From Chakrabartia godavariana (GTDB lineage: Bacteria > Pseudomonadota > Alphaproteobacteria > Sphingomonadales > Sphingomonadaceae), in the NCBI GenBank assembly GCA_005518185.1, contig RKSN01000003.1, positions 124,001 through 188,000 on the forward strand: 64,000 bases of DNA. Direction: 5' to 3'. Positions 1 to 7,109 of this stretch are shown in pieces. Position 1 is the stretch's first letter. Every line of letters begins with the position of its first letter. The notes under the pieces were generated by a model. It did not search any database, had not been told where the DNA came from, and worked only from the letters and a program-made list of their open reading frames with translations. Both the position numbers and the translations under genes were made by a program.

Positions 1-103
1 AGATCGTGCGCCAGCCTGCACGCGCCGCGAGCGCCGACACCAGCCGCTGCTGCGCCGGTTCATCGTCGATCAGCATGACCATGCGCATGCCGGTTGGCGT
101 CAT
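1..103 (-). CDS. Response regulator receiver domain, N-terminal fragment
   Basis: The minus strand from an ATG at 103 reads MTPTGMRMVMLIDDEPAQQ and continues off the window edge. MLIDDEPAQQ is the first beta strand and acidic pocket of a CheY-like receiver domain, so this is the start of a phosphorylation-dependent response regulator. Only about 34 residues are visible, so the output domain cannot be told; regulators beginning this way are often of the sigma-54-activator type, but that is inference. ATGs at residues 6, 8 and 10 are alternative starts. An inverted repeat lies 44 bp upstream. Confidence 0.6.
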   Translation of the reverse strand, partial: MTPTGMRMVMLIDDEPAQQRLVSALAARAGWRTI

Positions 104-146
104 CGTGCCCCCAAAATCTTGTCCCAATATCGGACGGTTTTAGGCA

Positions 147-168
147 TTAAGCGTAAATATGCGCTTAA
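147..168. promoter_or_regulatory. Inverted repeat in the promoter region of the response regulator
   Basis: TTAAGCG (147-153) and CGCTTAA (162-168) form a perfect 7-bp inverted repeat around the 8-bp AT-rich spacer TAAATATG. It sits between the response regulator start (103, minus) and the oxidase subunit start (285, plus), in an otherwise GC-rich sequence. The symmetry suggests a binding site for a dimeric regulator. No protein can be assigned. Confidence 0.35.
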
Positions 169-284
169 ACCTGTGACGGCGGACACAGCGGCGGCTTTAG
201 GCAGGCAAAGCCGAATGGCCTCTTGAGGACCGCCCCGTCCCCGATTAAAGCCGGAGCATAATTTTCAACGGGAGACTGAGGGCC

Positions 285-407
285 ATGGCCAGCGACAACG
301 ACATGAAGGCACATGTGGGAACCTATGAAGGCGTGATGAGCCTTCTGAAGTGGGGCACGATTGCCTCGGCTGCCCTGGCCGCACTCGTCGTCATCCTGAT
401 TTCCTGA
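285..407 (+). CDS. Small aa3-type cytochrome c oxidase subunit IV (PF07835-like)
   Basis: This 40-residue frame starts MASDNDMKAHVGTYEGVM and ends in a single hydrophobic helix (WGTIASAALAALVVILIS). That is the layout of the small bacterial aa3 oxidase subunit IV family: a short polar N-terminus, the H-x-x-TYEGF/VM-like motif and one membrane span. It would be an inner-membrane accessory subunit of terminal oxidase. Its stop (405-407) is followed one base later by the GTG start of pntAA, so the two are probably translated from the same mRNA. This pairing is common in alphaproteobacteria, from general knowledge. A GGGAG ribosome binding site lies at 270-274. Confidence 0.75.
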   Translation: MASDNDMKAHVGTYEGVMSLLKWGTIASAALAALVVILIS

Positions 408-408
408 G

Positions 409-1539
409 GTGACAAGGCTCGCCGTCCTGCGCGAAACGGCGGCAGGCGAGACGCGCGTTTCGGCCACGCCCGAAACGGTCAAGAAGTTCATCGCGCTTGG
501 CGCGACGGTGGCCGTCGAGGCAGGCGCCGGGGCTGGCGCGTCGATCGCCGATGCCGATTATGCGGCGGCAGGCGCGACGGTCGGCACGGCCGCCGAGGTG
601 CTGAAGGACGCCGACATCGTGCTCGGCGTGCAGGGGCCCGACCCCAAGGCGCTGAAACCCGTCAAGGCGGGCGCGTGGATCGTCGCCGGGCTTGACCCGT
701 TCGGGCAGCGCGCGCGCGTCGACGCCTATGCGGCAGCCGGCGTTGAGGCGCTGGCGATGGAATTCATGCCGCGCATCACGCGCGCGCAGTCGATGGACAT
801 ATTGTCCTCCCAGTCCAACCTGTCGGGCTACAAGGCCGTCATCGAAGCGGCTTCGGCCTATGGCCGCGCCTTCCCGATGATGATGACCGCGGCGGGCACC
901 GTGTCTGCCGCGCGCGCCTTCATCATGGGTGTGGGCGTTGCCGGGCTGCAGGCGATCGCCACCGCCCGCCGCCTCGGCGCACAGGTCTCCGCCACCGACG
1001 TCCGCTCGGCGACCAAGGAACAGATCGAGTCGCTGGGCGCCAAGGCGATCTTCGTCGAAGCCGTCAAAGGCATCGAAGGCGAAGGCGCGGGCGGATACGC
1101 GACCGAAATGTCCGACGAATATAAGGCGGCACAGGCCGAGCTGATCTCGTCGCACATCGCCAAGCAGGACATCGTCATCACGACCGCGCTGATCCCGGGG
1201 CGCGCCGCCCCGCGCCTCATCACCGACGCACAGATCGCGACGATGAAACCCGGCTCGGTCATCTTCGACTTGGCCGTCGCCCAAGGCGGCAACGTCGAAG
1301 GCTCGAAGCCTGATGAGGTCGTCGTCCGGCACGGCGTAAAGATCATCGGCTATGCCAACACCCCCGCGCACCTCGCCGCCGACGCCTCGGCCCTGTTCGC
1401 GCGCAACCTCTACAACTTCCTCTCCGCCTTCTGGGACAAGGACGCGGGCAAACCCGTCCTCCCCGACGACGACGAAATCACCGCCGCCATCCGCCTGACC
1501 CAGGGCGGCAAAGTGGTGAATGCGCGGTTGTTGGGGTGA
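409..1539 (+). CDS. pntAA: NAD(P) transhydrogenase subunit alpha, part 1
   Basis: The 376-residue protein is the soluble NAD(H)-binding domain I of the proton-translocating transhydrogenase, which passes hydride from NADH to NADP+ using the proton gradient. Hallmarks are RITRAQSMDILSSQ (about 122-135), the dinucleotide fold GVGVAGLQAIATARRLGA starting at 174, and the C-terminal half with LAVAQGGN. The GTG start at 409 is set by the one-base gap to the upstream gene. It is the split form: the membrane part is encoded by pntAB at 2595, separated by a DUF559 cassette and a small secreted-protein gene. The NADP-binding beta subunit gene pntB is not found in this window. Confidence 0.95.
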   Translation: MTRLAVLRETAAGETRVSATPETVKKFIALGATVAVEAGAGAGASIADADYAAAGATVGTAAEVLKDADIVLGVQGPDPKALKPVKAGAWIVAGLDPFGQRARVDAYAAAGVEALAMEFMPRITRAQSMDILSSQSNLSGYKAVIEAASAYGRAFPMMMTAAGTVSAARAFIMGVGVAGLQAIATARRLGAQVSATDVRSATKEQIESLGAKAIFVEAVKGIEGEGAGGYATEMSDEYKAAQAELISSHIAKQDIVITTALIPGRAAPRLITDAQIATMKPGSVIFDLAVAQGGNVEGSKPDEVVVRHGVKIIGYANTPAHLAADASALFARNLYNFLSAFWDKDAGKPVLPDDDEITAAIRLTQGGKVVNARLLG

Positions 1540-1542
1540 CGC

Positions 1543-1665
1543 ATCCTCCCCCACCGGGGGAGGGGAACCGCGAAGCGGTGGAGGGGGAAATTGGCATTGA
1601 GTCCTGACGCCCCCTCTCCGTCAGCGCTCCGCGCTGCCACCTCTCCCGAGGGGAGAGGATTTTGA
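1543..1665. repeat. Intergenic palindromic repeat, family A copy 1
   Basis: The element begins with CCTCCCCCACCGGGGGAGG, continues through GAACCGCGAAGCGGTGG, and ends with CCACCTCTCCCGAGGGGAG. It contains several nested GC-rich inverted repeats. It is almost identical, in the same orientation, to the copy at 2034-2160. The two copies bracket the DUF559 gene as direct repeats. A further diverged copy is at 8234-8372. It may also act as a transcript-end or processing structure after pntAA. Confidence 0.85.
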
Positions 1666-2090
1666 GGACACATTTGCCGCAGACAAAGGTGCGCGCCAAA
1701 GAGCTGCGGCGAACCATGACGCTTCCAGAAGTGCTCCTTTGGCGCGAACTGAAGAAGCGACCCAAGCGACTCAAGTTCCGACGTCAGCACCCCTTCGGCC
1801 GGTACATCCTCGATTTCTATTGCGATGCCGCCAAGCTCCTCGTGGAAATTGACGGCGAAATCCATAATCGAGGCGACCGGCCCGAGCGGGATGCCGAACG
1901 CGACCAATGGCTGTCCTCGCAAGGTCTGACAGCCCTCCGCATCCCTGCCAAAGATGTCCTTGCCAATCTGGAAGGCGTCCTGCGTCATGTTATTGCGCAC
2001 GCAGAAAGGTCCGTGCAAAACCGGACAGTCCTAAATCCTCCCCCACCGGGGGAGGGGAACCGCGAAGCGGTGGAGGGGGAAACCCACTGA
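1662..2090 (+). CDS. DUF559 (Vsr-like fold) endonuclease-domain protein, cassette 1
   Basis: This frame of 142 residues carries the DUF559 core: FRRQHPFGRYILDFYCD (about 51-67), LLVEIDGEIH (about 70-79) and LRIPAKDVLANLEGV. The D...E-x-D arrangement matches the PD-(D/E)xK/very-short-patch-repair-like nuclease fold, so a DNA-cleaving activity is plausible but unproven. The start is probably the TTG at 1662, which lies at the edge of repeat A1. The last 18 or so residues (PPPPGEGNREAVEG and on) are encoded by repeat A2, which also provides the stop codon. The gene separates pntAA from pntAB, so it looks like an insertion into the pnt operon. No DUF559 function is firmly established. Confidence 0.75.
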   Translation: MRTHLPQTKVRAKELRRTMTLPEVLLWRELKKRPKRLKFRRQHPFGRYILDFYCDAAKLLVEIDGEIHNRGDRPERDAERDQWLSSQGLTALRIPAKDVLANLEGVLRHVIAHAERSVQNRTVLNPPPPGEGNREAVEGETH

Positions 2091-2160
2091 GTTATTCGGG
2101 CCCCTCTCCGTCAGCGCTGCGCGCTGCCACCTCTCCCGAGGGAGAGGATTTGAGGATGCA
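2034..2160. repeat. Intergenic palindromic repeat, family A copy 2 (direct repeat of copy 1)
   Basis: This is the second copy of the element at 1543-1665, in the same orientation, with CCTCCCCCACCGGGGGAGG at its left end and CCTCTCCCGAGGGAGAGGAT at its right. The similarity continues past the palindromes: copy 1 runs into TTGAGGACACATTTGCC (the DUF559 start), and copy 2 runs into TTGAGGATGCACTTGCC at about 2151. Thus copy 2 seems to carry a remnant of the first codons of a DUF559-like gene. Confidence 0.85.
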
Positions 2161-2225
2161 CTTGCCAAACCGGACGGTGTCCTGCACCACATCGCATCGA
2201 TAACAGGCGGGACCGGGCAGCCATC

Positions 2226-2594
2226 ATGAAGCGCACACTCCTCGCGGCTCTCCTCCTCGCTGCGCCCGCGTCCGCCGAAACGGTGGTCGAGCGCTACGCC
2301 CCGCTTGCCGGCAGCTGGAAAGTCGATCTGCGCGTCTCGCTCAACGATGCACCCTACTCCCAGCCTATGGTGCTCACCGTCGCCGAAGATGGCAGCGTCA
2401 CGGGCAGCTTCTACAATAGCGAGATTCTTGCCGGCCGGGTCGGGCGCGGGCAGGATCGCAAGTGCGTCGCGTTCCGGACGACTGACGGCAAGGGGCTCTA
2501 TCACAGCTCGGCCTGTCTTGTGGATGGCAAGATGATCGGGCAGACATGGTCCGAGGGGCGCAATTTCGTCCTGCCCTGGACTGCGGAGCGTTAA
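2226..2594 (+). CDS. Small exported protein of unknown function
   Basis: The 122-residue product begins with a clear Sec signal peptide (MKRTLLAALLLAAPASA, likely cut before ETVVER). The mature part has alternating beta-type sequence with APLAGSWKVDLRVSL near its start and two cysteines (KCVAF, SACLVDGK) that could form a disulfide in the periplasm. No family is recognised. Its stop codon directly abuts the ATG of pntAB (TAAATG), so translation of pntAB is probably coupled to it. Its place inside the pnt operon hints at an envelope role, but nothing shows a direct link to transhydrogenase. Confidence 0.7.
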   Translation: MKRTLLAALLLAAPASAETVVERYAPLAGSWKVDLRVSLNDAPYSQPMVLTVAEDGSVTGSFYNSEILAGRVGRGQDRKCVAFRTTDGKGLYHSSACLVDGKMIGQTWSEGRNFVLPWTAER

Positions 2595-2879
2595 ATGGAC
2601 TTTATCTCGATCCTGTCGATCTTCGTCATGGCCTGCTTTGTCGGCTATTACGTCGTCTGGTCGGTGACGCCTGCGCTCCACACGCCGCTGATGGCGGTGA
2701 CCAATGCGATTTCCTCGGTCATCATCGTTGGTGCGCTGATCGCGGCATCGCCCGCAGGCGACTGGGGCGTCGCGAAAATTCTGGGGCTGGTCGCAGTCGC
2801 ACTCGCCAGCGTCAACATCTTCGGCGGCTTTGCCGTGACCGAGCGGATGCTCGCCATGTACAAGAAAAAGGACCGCTAG
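2595..2879 (+). CDS. pntAB: NAD(P) transhydrogenase subunit alpha, part 2 (membrane)
   Basis: The 94-residue protein has three to four hydrophobic helices and the characteristic stretches VVWSVTPALHTPLMAVTNAI (about 22-41) and FGGFAVTERMLAMYKKK near the C-terminus. These mark the small membrane subunit that contributes to the proton channel of split-type transhydrogenase. It begins immediately after the stop of the preceding gene. In most relatives pntB follows directly; here a DUF457-like membrane protein follows 40 bp later instead. Confidence 0.95.
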   Translation: MDFISILSIFVMACFVGYYVVWSVTPALHTPLMAVTNAISSVIIVGALIAASPAGDWGVAKILGLVAVALASVNIFGGFAVTERMLAMYKKKDR

Positions 2880-2919
2880 GCGCTCGTACGCGCTGGCGGG
2901 CAAGAGGGGAGGCCCGTCC

Positions 2920-3579
2920 ATGTTCATCGGTCATTTCGCGCCCGCCATGGTCGCCGCGACGCACAGGGACGCGCCGTCGCTTCCCGTCCTCTTCATCGGC
3001 GGACAGCTGGTCGACTGGGCCTTTTTCGGGCTGCTGCTGACCGGGGCGGAAAAGATGCGCTTCTCACCGGGGATCAGCGCGATGAACCCGATGGATCTCT
3101 ACCACATGCCCTATACGCACAGCCTCATCGGCAGCGTCGGGTTCGGACTTGCCTTTGCAGCGCTGATCTGGCTTGCCACGCGCAACCGGACAGGCGCGCT
3201 GATCGGCTTTGCGGTTGTGGTCTCGCACTGGCTGCTCGATCTTCTGGTCCACGTGCCCGACCTGACGCTGGCGGGCAGCCCGCCCAAGCTCGGTCTGGGG
3301 CTGTGGAACCACCCCGCCATCGAAATGCCGCTGGAAATTGCGCTCACCATAGGTGCACTCTGGCTCTACGCCCGGGCGACGGGTGGTCTACGCCTGTCCA
3401 TCGGCGTTTTGGCCGGCATCTTGCTGATATTGCAGGGGATAAATTGGTTCGGACCGGTCGCGCCAGAGGTGGACGCCAACACGACCTGGCTTGCCTGGTT
3501 CGCTTATGGCCTCGCCACCCTCGCCGCCTGGTGGGCCGCGCGGTCGGCTAGCGCACGACCTTCAGGAACGGTTTTATGA
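2920..3579 (+). CDS. Polytopic membrane protein, metal-dependent hydrolase (DUF457)-like
   Basis: This 219-residue integral membrane protein has about six hydrophobic segments. Conserved polar residues sit where YdjM/DUF457-type membrane hydrolases carry them: MFIGHFAPA at the N-terminus, MPYTHSLIGS (about 66-75) and VSHWLLDLLVHVPDL (about 106-120). The histidines and aspartates could bind metal. Function is unknown. The ATG at 2920 is preceded by GAGGGGAGG (about 2905-2913). Its 3' end overlaps by 32 bp the end of the convergent rhamnosyltransferase gene. Confidence 0.65.
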   Translation: MFIGHFAPAMVAATHRDAPSLPVLFIGGQLVDWAFFGLLLTGAEKMRFSPGISAMNPMDLYHMPYTHSLIGSVGFGLAFAALIWLATRNRTGALIGFAVVVSHWLLDLLVHVPDLTLAGSPPKLGLGLWNHPAIEMPLEIALTIGALWLYARATGGLRLSIGVLAGILLILQGINWFGPVAPEVDANTTWLAWFAYGLATLAAWWAARSASARPSGTVL

Positions 3580-4360
3580 GCTTGACCGCCGTCTCGCGCG
3601 CCAGCCGCGCGGGATAGCGGACGAGGGTTTCGACCAGCGCGTCGGCGGGCCCCGGCGACTTCACATCGCTCCCCGGACGGATCGCAAAAGCGTCGCCCAG
3701 CACCGATCCCGGCCGCTGCCGCCCCTTCACCCGGTTGGTCACATTTTCCCCATGGATGACCTGCAGCCAGCCGAGCCCGTCCTCGATCTGGTGCATGGCA
3801 AAGGCCTCATGCAGCAAGGCATGGGGCCGCGCCCAGATCGTCCGGAAATCCGCCGTTTTCTCGAGCACCGAGGCGAACGGGTTGCTCTCGTCGCGCGCGC
3901 TGAACACCCAGCCATCGCGCCAGGAGACGCCGTCCGGAAAGTTGAGCGCAGTGCCCGGCTGGACGGCATGTGCCGCCGTCTGCAGGCGGTCCACAAAGTC
4001 GCGCGCAATCGCATCGTCATTGTCGAGCCGGGTCGTCAGCACGGTCTCGCTGCCGGGCTTCAGCAGCGCGCGGACGTCATCGACCACGGTGTCGAGCGGC
4101 ATGTCCTCCCGGTAAAGATCGACGAACGGAAATTCCTTCTGACAGCGCGCGATGCGGTCGCGGAACGGCGCGGGTGTCGCCACGTCGAAATAGATGACCC
4201 ACGTGAAGTCACGGTTCGTCTGCGCCGCAACGGCGGGCAGGCAATATTGCTCAAAAATGTCGAAGCGCCGTTCCAGCCAGCCGGTGCGTGACCGGATCTC
4301 GGCCTCGCGCCCCTTGGTCGGCACGTTGAAGCGGGTGAGGATGATATGCGTCATGGTCAT
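3548..4360 (-). CDS. Putative rhamnosyltransferase (PF11316-like glycosyltransferase)
   Basis: The 270-residue protein starts MTMTHIILTRFNVPTKG and has DIFEQYCLPAVAAQTNRDF (about 34-52), TWVIYFD, and a TTRLDNDDAIARDFV motif (about 107-121). The DNDD is a DxD-type nucleotide-sugar/metal site. This pattern matches the family annotated as putative rhamnosyl transferases, cytosolic GT-A-like enzymes of surface polysaccharide synthesis. It is the last of three minus-strand genes (PPIase, GT2, this one); the gap to the GT2 gene is 9 bp, so they are probably co-transcribed. The exact sugar and acceptor are not shown. Confidence 0.75.
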   Translation of the reverse strand: MTMTHIILTRFNVPTKGREAEIRSRTGWLERRFDIFEQYCLPAVAAQTNRDFTWVIYFDVATPAPFRDRIARCQKEFPFVDLYREDMPLDTVVDDVRALLKPGSETVLTTRLDNDDAIARDFVDRLQTAAHAVQPGTALNFPDGVSWRDGWVFSARDESNPFASVLEKTADFRTIWARPHALLHEAFAMHQIEDGLGWLQVIHGENVTNRVKGRQRPGSVLGDAFAIRPGSDVKSPGPADALVETLVRYPARLARETAVKLIKPFLKVVR

Positions 4361-4369
4361 GCGCGGCTC

Positions 4370-5335
4370 CTATCGCTTCACTTCGACGGCGCTCGGCCCG
4401 TTGCGCCACTCGGCGCGGCGCGCCCAGGCCTGCCCCCATTCGCGGGCATTGGCCCCAAAGCGCGCAGGTTTCAGGCGGCCGAGCAGGCCGTAGGCAAAGG
4501 CGCGTATGCCGACATGGGCGATGCAGGCGAGCCGCCCAAAGGCCCCGCCCATCGGGCCCGACTGGCTCTGCACCAGCCCGATCCGCGCGCCCATCACATA
4601 AACGATCTTGCTCGAATGGCTGGCCGCGCTCTTCCCGCCATAGTGAATGATCGTGGCATCCGGCGTCATCAGCGGATGCGCCCCCGCCGCCCGTGCACGC
4701 GCGCACAGATCGGCCTCTTCGCCATACATGAAGAAGCGGGCGTCAAACCCGCCCAGCGCGTTCCAGAAGCTGCGTTCCATCAAGAGGAAACAGCCCGCGA
4801 CAATGTCCACCTCCCGCACCGTATCGCGCGGCCAATGGCCCATGCCTTCGGGATTGAAGACCTCAAACCGCGACAGCGCTCCGCGCAGCCCCACCGCGAA
4901 CGAAAAGGCGCTCCACGGCGTGATCCGCTTCCACACAGAGGTCGGGTTGAGCGTCCCGTCTTCCCAGAGCGTGCGGCCACCCCACAGCTTTGCCGCGGGA
5001 TGCGCGCGGGCAAAGGCGACGATCCTGTCGATCGCACCGTTGAGCACGACCGTGTCGGTGTTGAGGAGGAGGAGGTAGCGGCCACGGGCGACCTGGGCCG
5101 CGATATTGTTGGCCTTGGCAAAGCCGTGATTTTCGCTTTCGCGCAGCAGCTTCACCTGCGGGAATTCGGCGGCAATGGCGTCGGCAGACCCATCGGCAGA
5201 CCCGTTGTCGACAAGGACCAGTTCGAAGCTGGTCTCGCGCGTCTCGGCATAGACGGAACGCAGGCACGCGAGCGTCATGTCACGCGTGTTCCAGTTGACC
5301 ATCAGGATGGACAGATCAGGAGGAGCGTCCGTCAT
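4370..5335 (-). CDS. Family 2 glycosyltransferase (WbbL-like)
   Basis: From the ATG at 5335 the product (321 residues) reads MTDAPPDLSILMVNWNTRD, the classic GT2 opening. It then has LVDNGSADGS, ENHGFAKANNIA, LLLNTDTVV (the DxD site) and VAGCFLLMERSFW ahead of GGFDARFFMYGEEADLCARA, as in rhamnosyltransferase-type GT2 proteins. It should add a sugar to a lipid-linked or polysaccharide acceptor at the cytoplasmic face. The open frame extends further upstream, but the arginine-rich extension has no family similarity, so the internal ATG is preferred. Confidence 0.85.
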   Translation of the reverse strand: MTDAPPDLSILMVNWNTRDMTLACLRSVYAETRETSFELVLVDNGSADGSADAIAAEFPQVKLLRESENHGFAKANNIAAQVARGRYLLLLNTDTVVLNGAIDRIVAFARAHPAAKLWGGRTLWEDGTLNPTSVWKRITPWSAFSFAVGLRGALSRFEVFNPEGMGHWPRDTVREVDIVAGCFLLMERSFWNALGGFDARFFMYGEEADLCARARAAGAHPLMTPDATIIHYGGKSAASHSSKIVYVMGARIGLVQSQSGPMGGAFGRLACIAHVGIRAFAYGLLGRLKPARFGANAREWGQAWARRAEWRNGPSAVEVKR

Positions 5336-5411
5336 GCAGGGTGCCTGTGCCTGAAAATGAAAGGGCGGAGGCCGCTTGCGCGCACCCCCGCCCCTTCGGT
5401 CCCCAAATCGG

Positions 5412-6302
5412 TCAGAGCTTCGCCGGAACCGAACCGGCGGGCTTGGCGTTCGGCGCGCCCGGGGCCTTGGGCGGCGCAAAGCCGGCCTGATAGGTCACGC
5501 CGTCGCGCCGCTTCTTCACTTCGGCTTCCAGCTCCTTGGAGGCGGCAGCCTGAATGGCGCGGTTGCCGAGCATCCGCATGGCAATGTTGGTGGCTTCGTC
5601 GCCCGAAACTGGCTGTGCCTTGCTGTCGGTGATCACATTCGCCGACACCGCGCCATTGGCGGGGACCACGAACACTTCACCGGCGGGCAGGCTCATGATC
5701 TTCGACGCCATTTCCGGCGGAACCTGCAGCGTGTCGAGCTGGGTCGGCTGGCGGCGATACTGGATGCCGTTGTCGATCAGCCACTTTTCCACTTCGGTCA
5801 GCGTCTTGAGCGGGGCGAGCTCCTTCAGCTTCTGCGTGTCCTTGGGCAGCGGGAAGACGATCTGGTCAACCGCCATGACCTTGCGGTTGGCAAACAGGGT
5901 CGGATTCGCGGTGATGAACGACTTGGCTTCCTGCACGGTCGGCTTCTTGGCCGATGTCGCGATGCTCTTCTGCAGCAGTTCGACCAGAACCTGTTCTTCG
6001 GCGCGCTGCTTCAGGAGGACGAATTCGGGCGTGTCATCGAGCTTCTTTTCACGCGCGAGATCCGCAAGGATCCGGCGATCAATGATGCGCTGCAGCGCGG
6101 CCTGCTCAAAGGGCTTGCGCGCGTCGCCGGTCGGCAGCTGTGCGCCGCTCAGTTCGGAATTGAGTTCATGGATGGTCACATCCTTGCCATCGACGCGGGC
6201 GACCGTCTGGCCTTCCGGGATGCTGTTCGATCCGCTGTTGCCGCACGCGGCCAGGCCGATCGCCGCCGATGCCAGAAGCATGAAAGAAAAGGTCTTGCGC
6301 AT
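5412..6302 (-). CDS. EpsD-like peptidyl-prolyl cis-trans isomerase lipoprotein
   Basis: The 296-residue protein has a lipoprotein signal (MRKTFSFMLLASAAIGLAAC, lipid on the Cys) and then a SurA/EpsD-type parvulin layout: VARVDGKDVTIHELNSEL, FEQAALQRIIDRRILADLA, and a central VMAVDQIVFPLP segment. EpsD proteins are periplasmic lipoproteins linked to exopolysaccharide export. The neighbouring glycosyltransferases on the same strand support that. The C-terminus is rich in Ala, Pro and Lys (FAPPKAPGAPNAKPAG). The ATG at 6302 is chosen because the lipobox then sits at the normal distance. Isomerase activity itself is not demonstrated by the sequence. Confidence 0.75.
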   Translation of the reverse strand: MRKTFSFMLLASAAIGLAACGNSGSNSIPEGQTVARVDGKDVTIHELNSELSGAQLPTGDARKPFEQAALQRIIDRRILADLAREKKLDDTPEFVLLKQRAEEQVLVELLQKSIATSAKKPTVQEAKSFITANPTLFANRKVMAVDQIVFPLPKDTQKLKELAPLKTLTEVEKWLIDNGIQYRRQPTQLDTLQVPPEMASKIMSLPAGEVFVVPANGAVSANVITDSKAQPVSGDEATNIAMRMLGNRAIQAAASKELEAEVKKRRDGVTYQAGFAPPKAPGAPNAKPAGSVPAKL

Positions 6303-6415
6303 TATTACTCCCCTCGATGGACCGGACATGCCGCCGGACCGGAATGGCATCGGGCTAGACCGCACCCCCGTCCACAGCAAATGAAATGCGCCTTAAATTC
6401 CTGTCATGCGCCCGC

Positions 6416-6979
6416 CTAAAGCGCGCGCACGAGCCGCGTCGCGACGGCCAGCCAGGCCGGGTCATCAAAGATCTGCTGCTTTGCCCCCGCGCCGAGCGGC
6501 AGCACCTGAATGCGGGCGCCCTGTCGCCCGATCAACCGGCCAAAGACATAGCGGCCCGCCGGACGCGGGACGAGCACGTCGCGGTTGAGCGCCCCTGCAA
6601 ATGCATCGGGGGCAATCCGGGCACACCAGATTTGGTCCCCTGCGCGGTAATCGCCAATCCCCGCCTCCACCAGCACGCTGACGGCTCCGGCCTCGGGCAC
6701 GGGTGCGGCAATGACCTGCTCATGCCGCGGCGCGGCCGCGCCATCGCCGCCGAGGATCGCGGCGACCGGCAGGTCGGCCCGCTCGGGCAGCTGGACAAGG
6801 TCCGCTGCCTCCACGCCCAGTGCGTCGGCGATCCGGTTGAGCCAGTCCACCGACACGGTCCGCGTGCCTGTTTCCAGCCGACCGATCGTCTGCGCAGTCG
6901 TCGGGGGCACACAGCGCGCGCCCACGTCGGCGAGCGTGAGCCCCTTGGCGCGGCGCACTTCCCGGATACGCGTGATCAT
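6416..6979 (-). CDS. XRE-family transcriptional regulator
   Basis: Residues 1-60 form a helix-turn-helix of the XRE type: ITRIREVRRAKGLTLADVGA, then TAQTIGRLETGTRTVSVDWL with the recognition helix. The remaining 120 residues have beta-rich sequence (GDYRAGDQIWCARI, GRLIGRQGARIQVLPLGAG) reminiscent of the S24/LexA-like C-terminal fold, but no Ser/Lys dyad is evident. It probably binds DNA as a dimer and may repress itself or the divergent DUF2855 gene at 7110. A short palindrome lies just upstream of its start. Confidence 0.75.
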   Translation of the reverse strand: MITRIREVRRAKGLTLADVGARCVPPTTAQTIGRLETGTRTVSVDWLNRIADALGVEAADLVQLPERADLPVAAILGGDGAAAPRHEQVIAAPVPEAGAVSVLVEAGIGDYRAGDQIWCARIAPDAFAGALNRDVLVPRPAGRYVFGRLIGRQGARIQVLPLGAGAKQQIFDDPAWLAVATRLVRAL

Positions 6980-6996
6980 GGCGAGACCTTTTCGAA

Positions 6997-7009
6997 AACC
7001 AATATGGTT
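6997..7009. promoter_or_regulatory. Short palindrome between the XRE gene and the DUF2855 gene
   Basis: AACCA-ATA-TGGTT is an inverted repeat with 5-bp arms, 18 bp upstream of the XRE start codon. It is in the most AT-rich part of the 130-bp divergent intergenic region. Its position suits an autoregulatory operator. The right half with the next two bases reads ATGGTTAA, the complement of the TTAACCAT half-site known for CtrA, so that is an alternative reading. Confidence 0.3.
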
Positions 7010-7109
7010 AAATCATCTACGAGATTCTATCCACGGGCGCAAGCCGCGTGCGTATGCGCGATCCGTCGCCGGACGATAGCGTGGCGCCAAATAAACAGGA
7101 GGGCTATCC

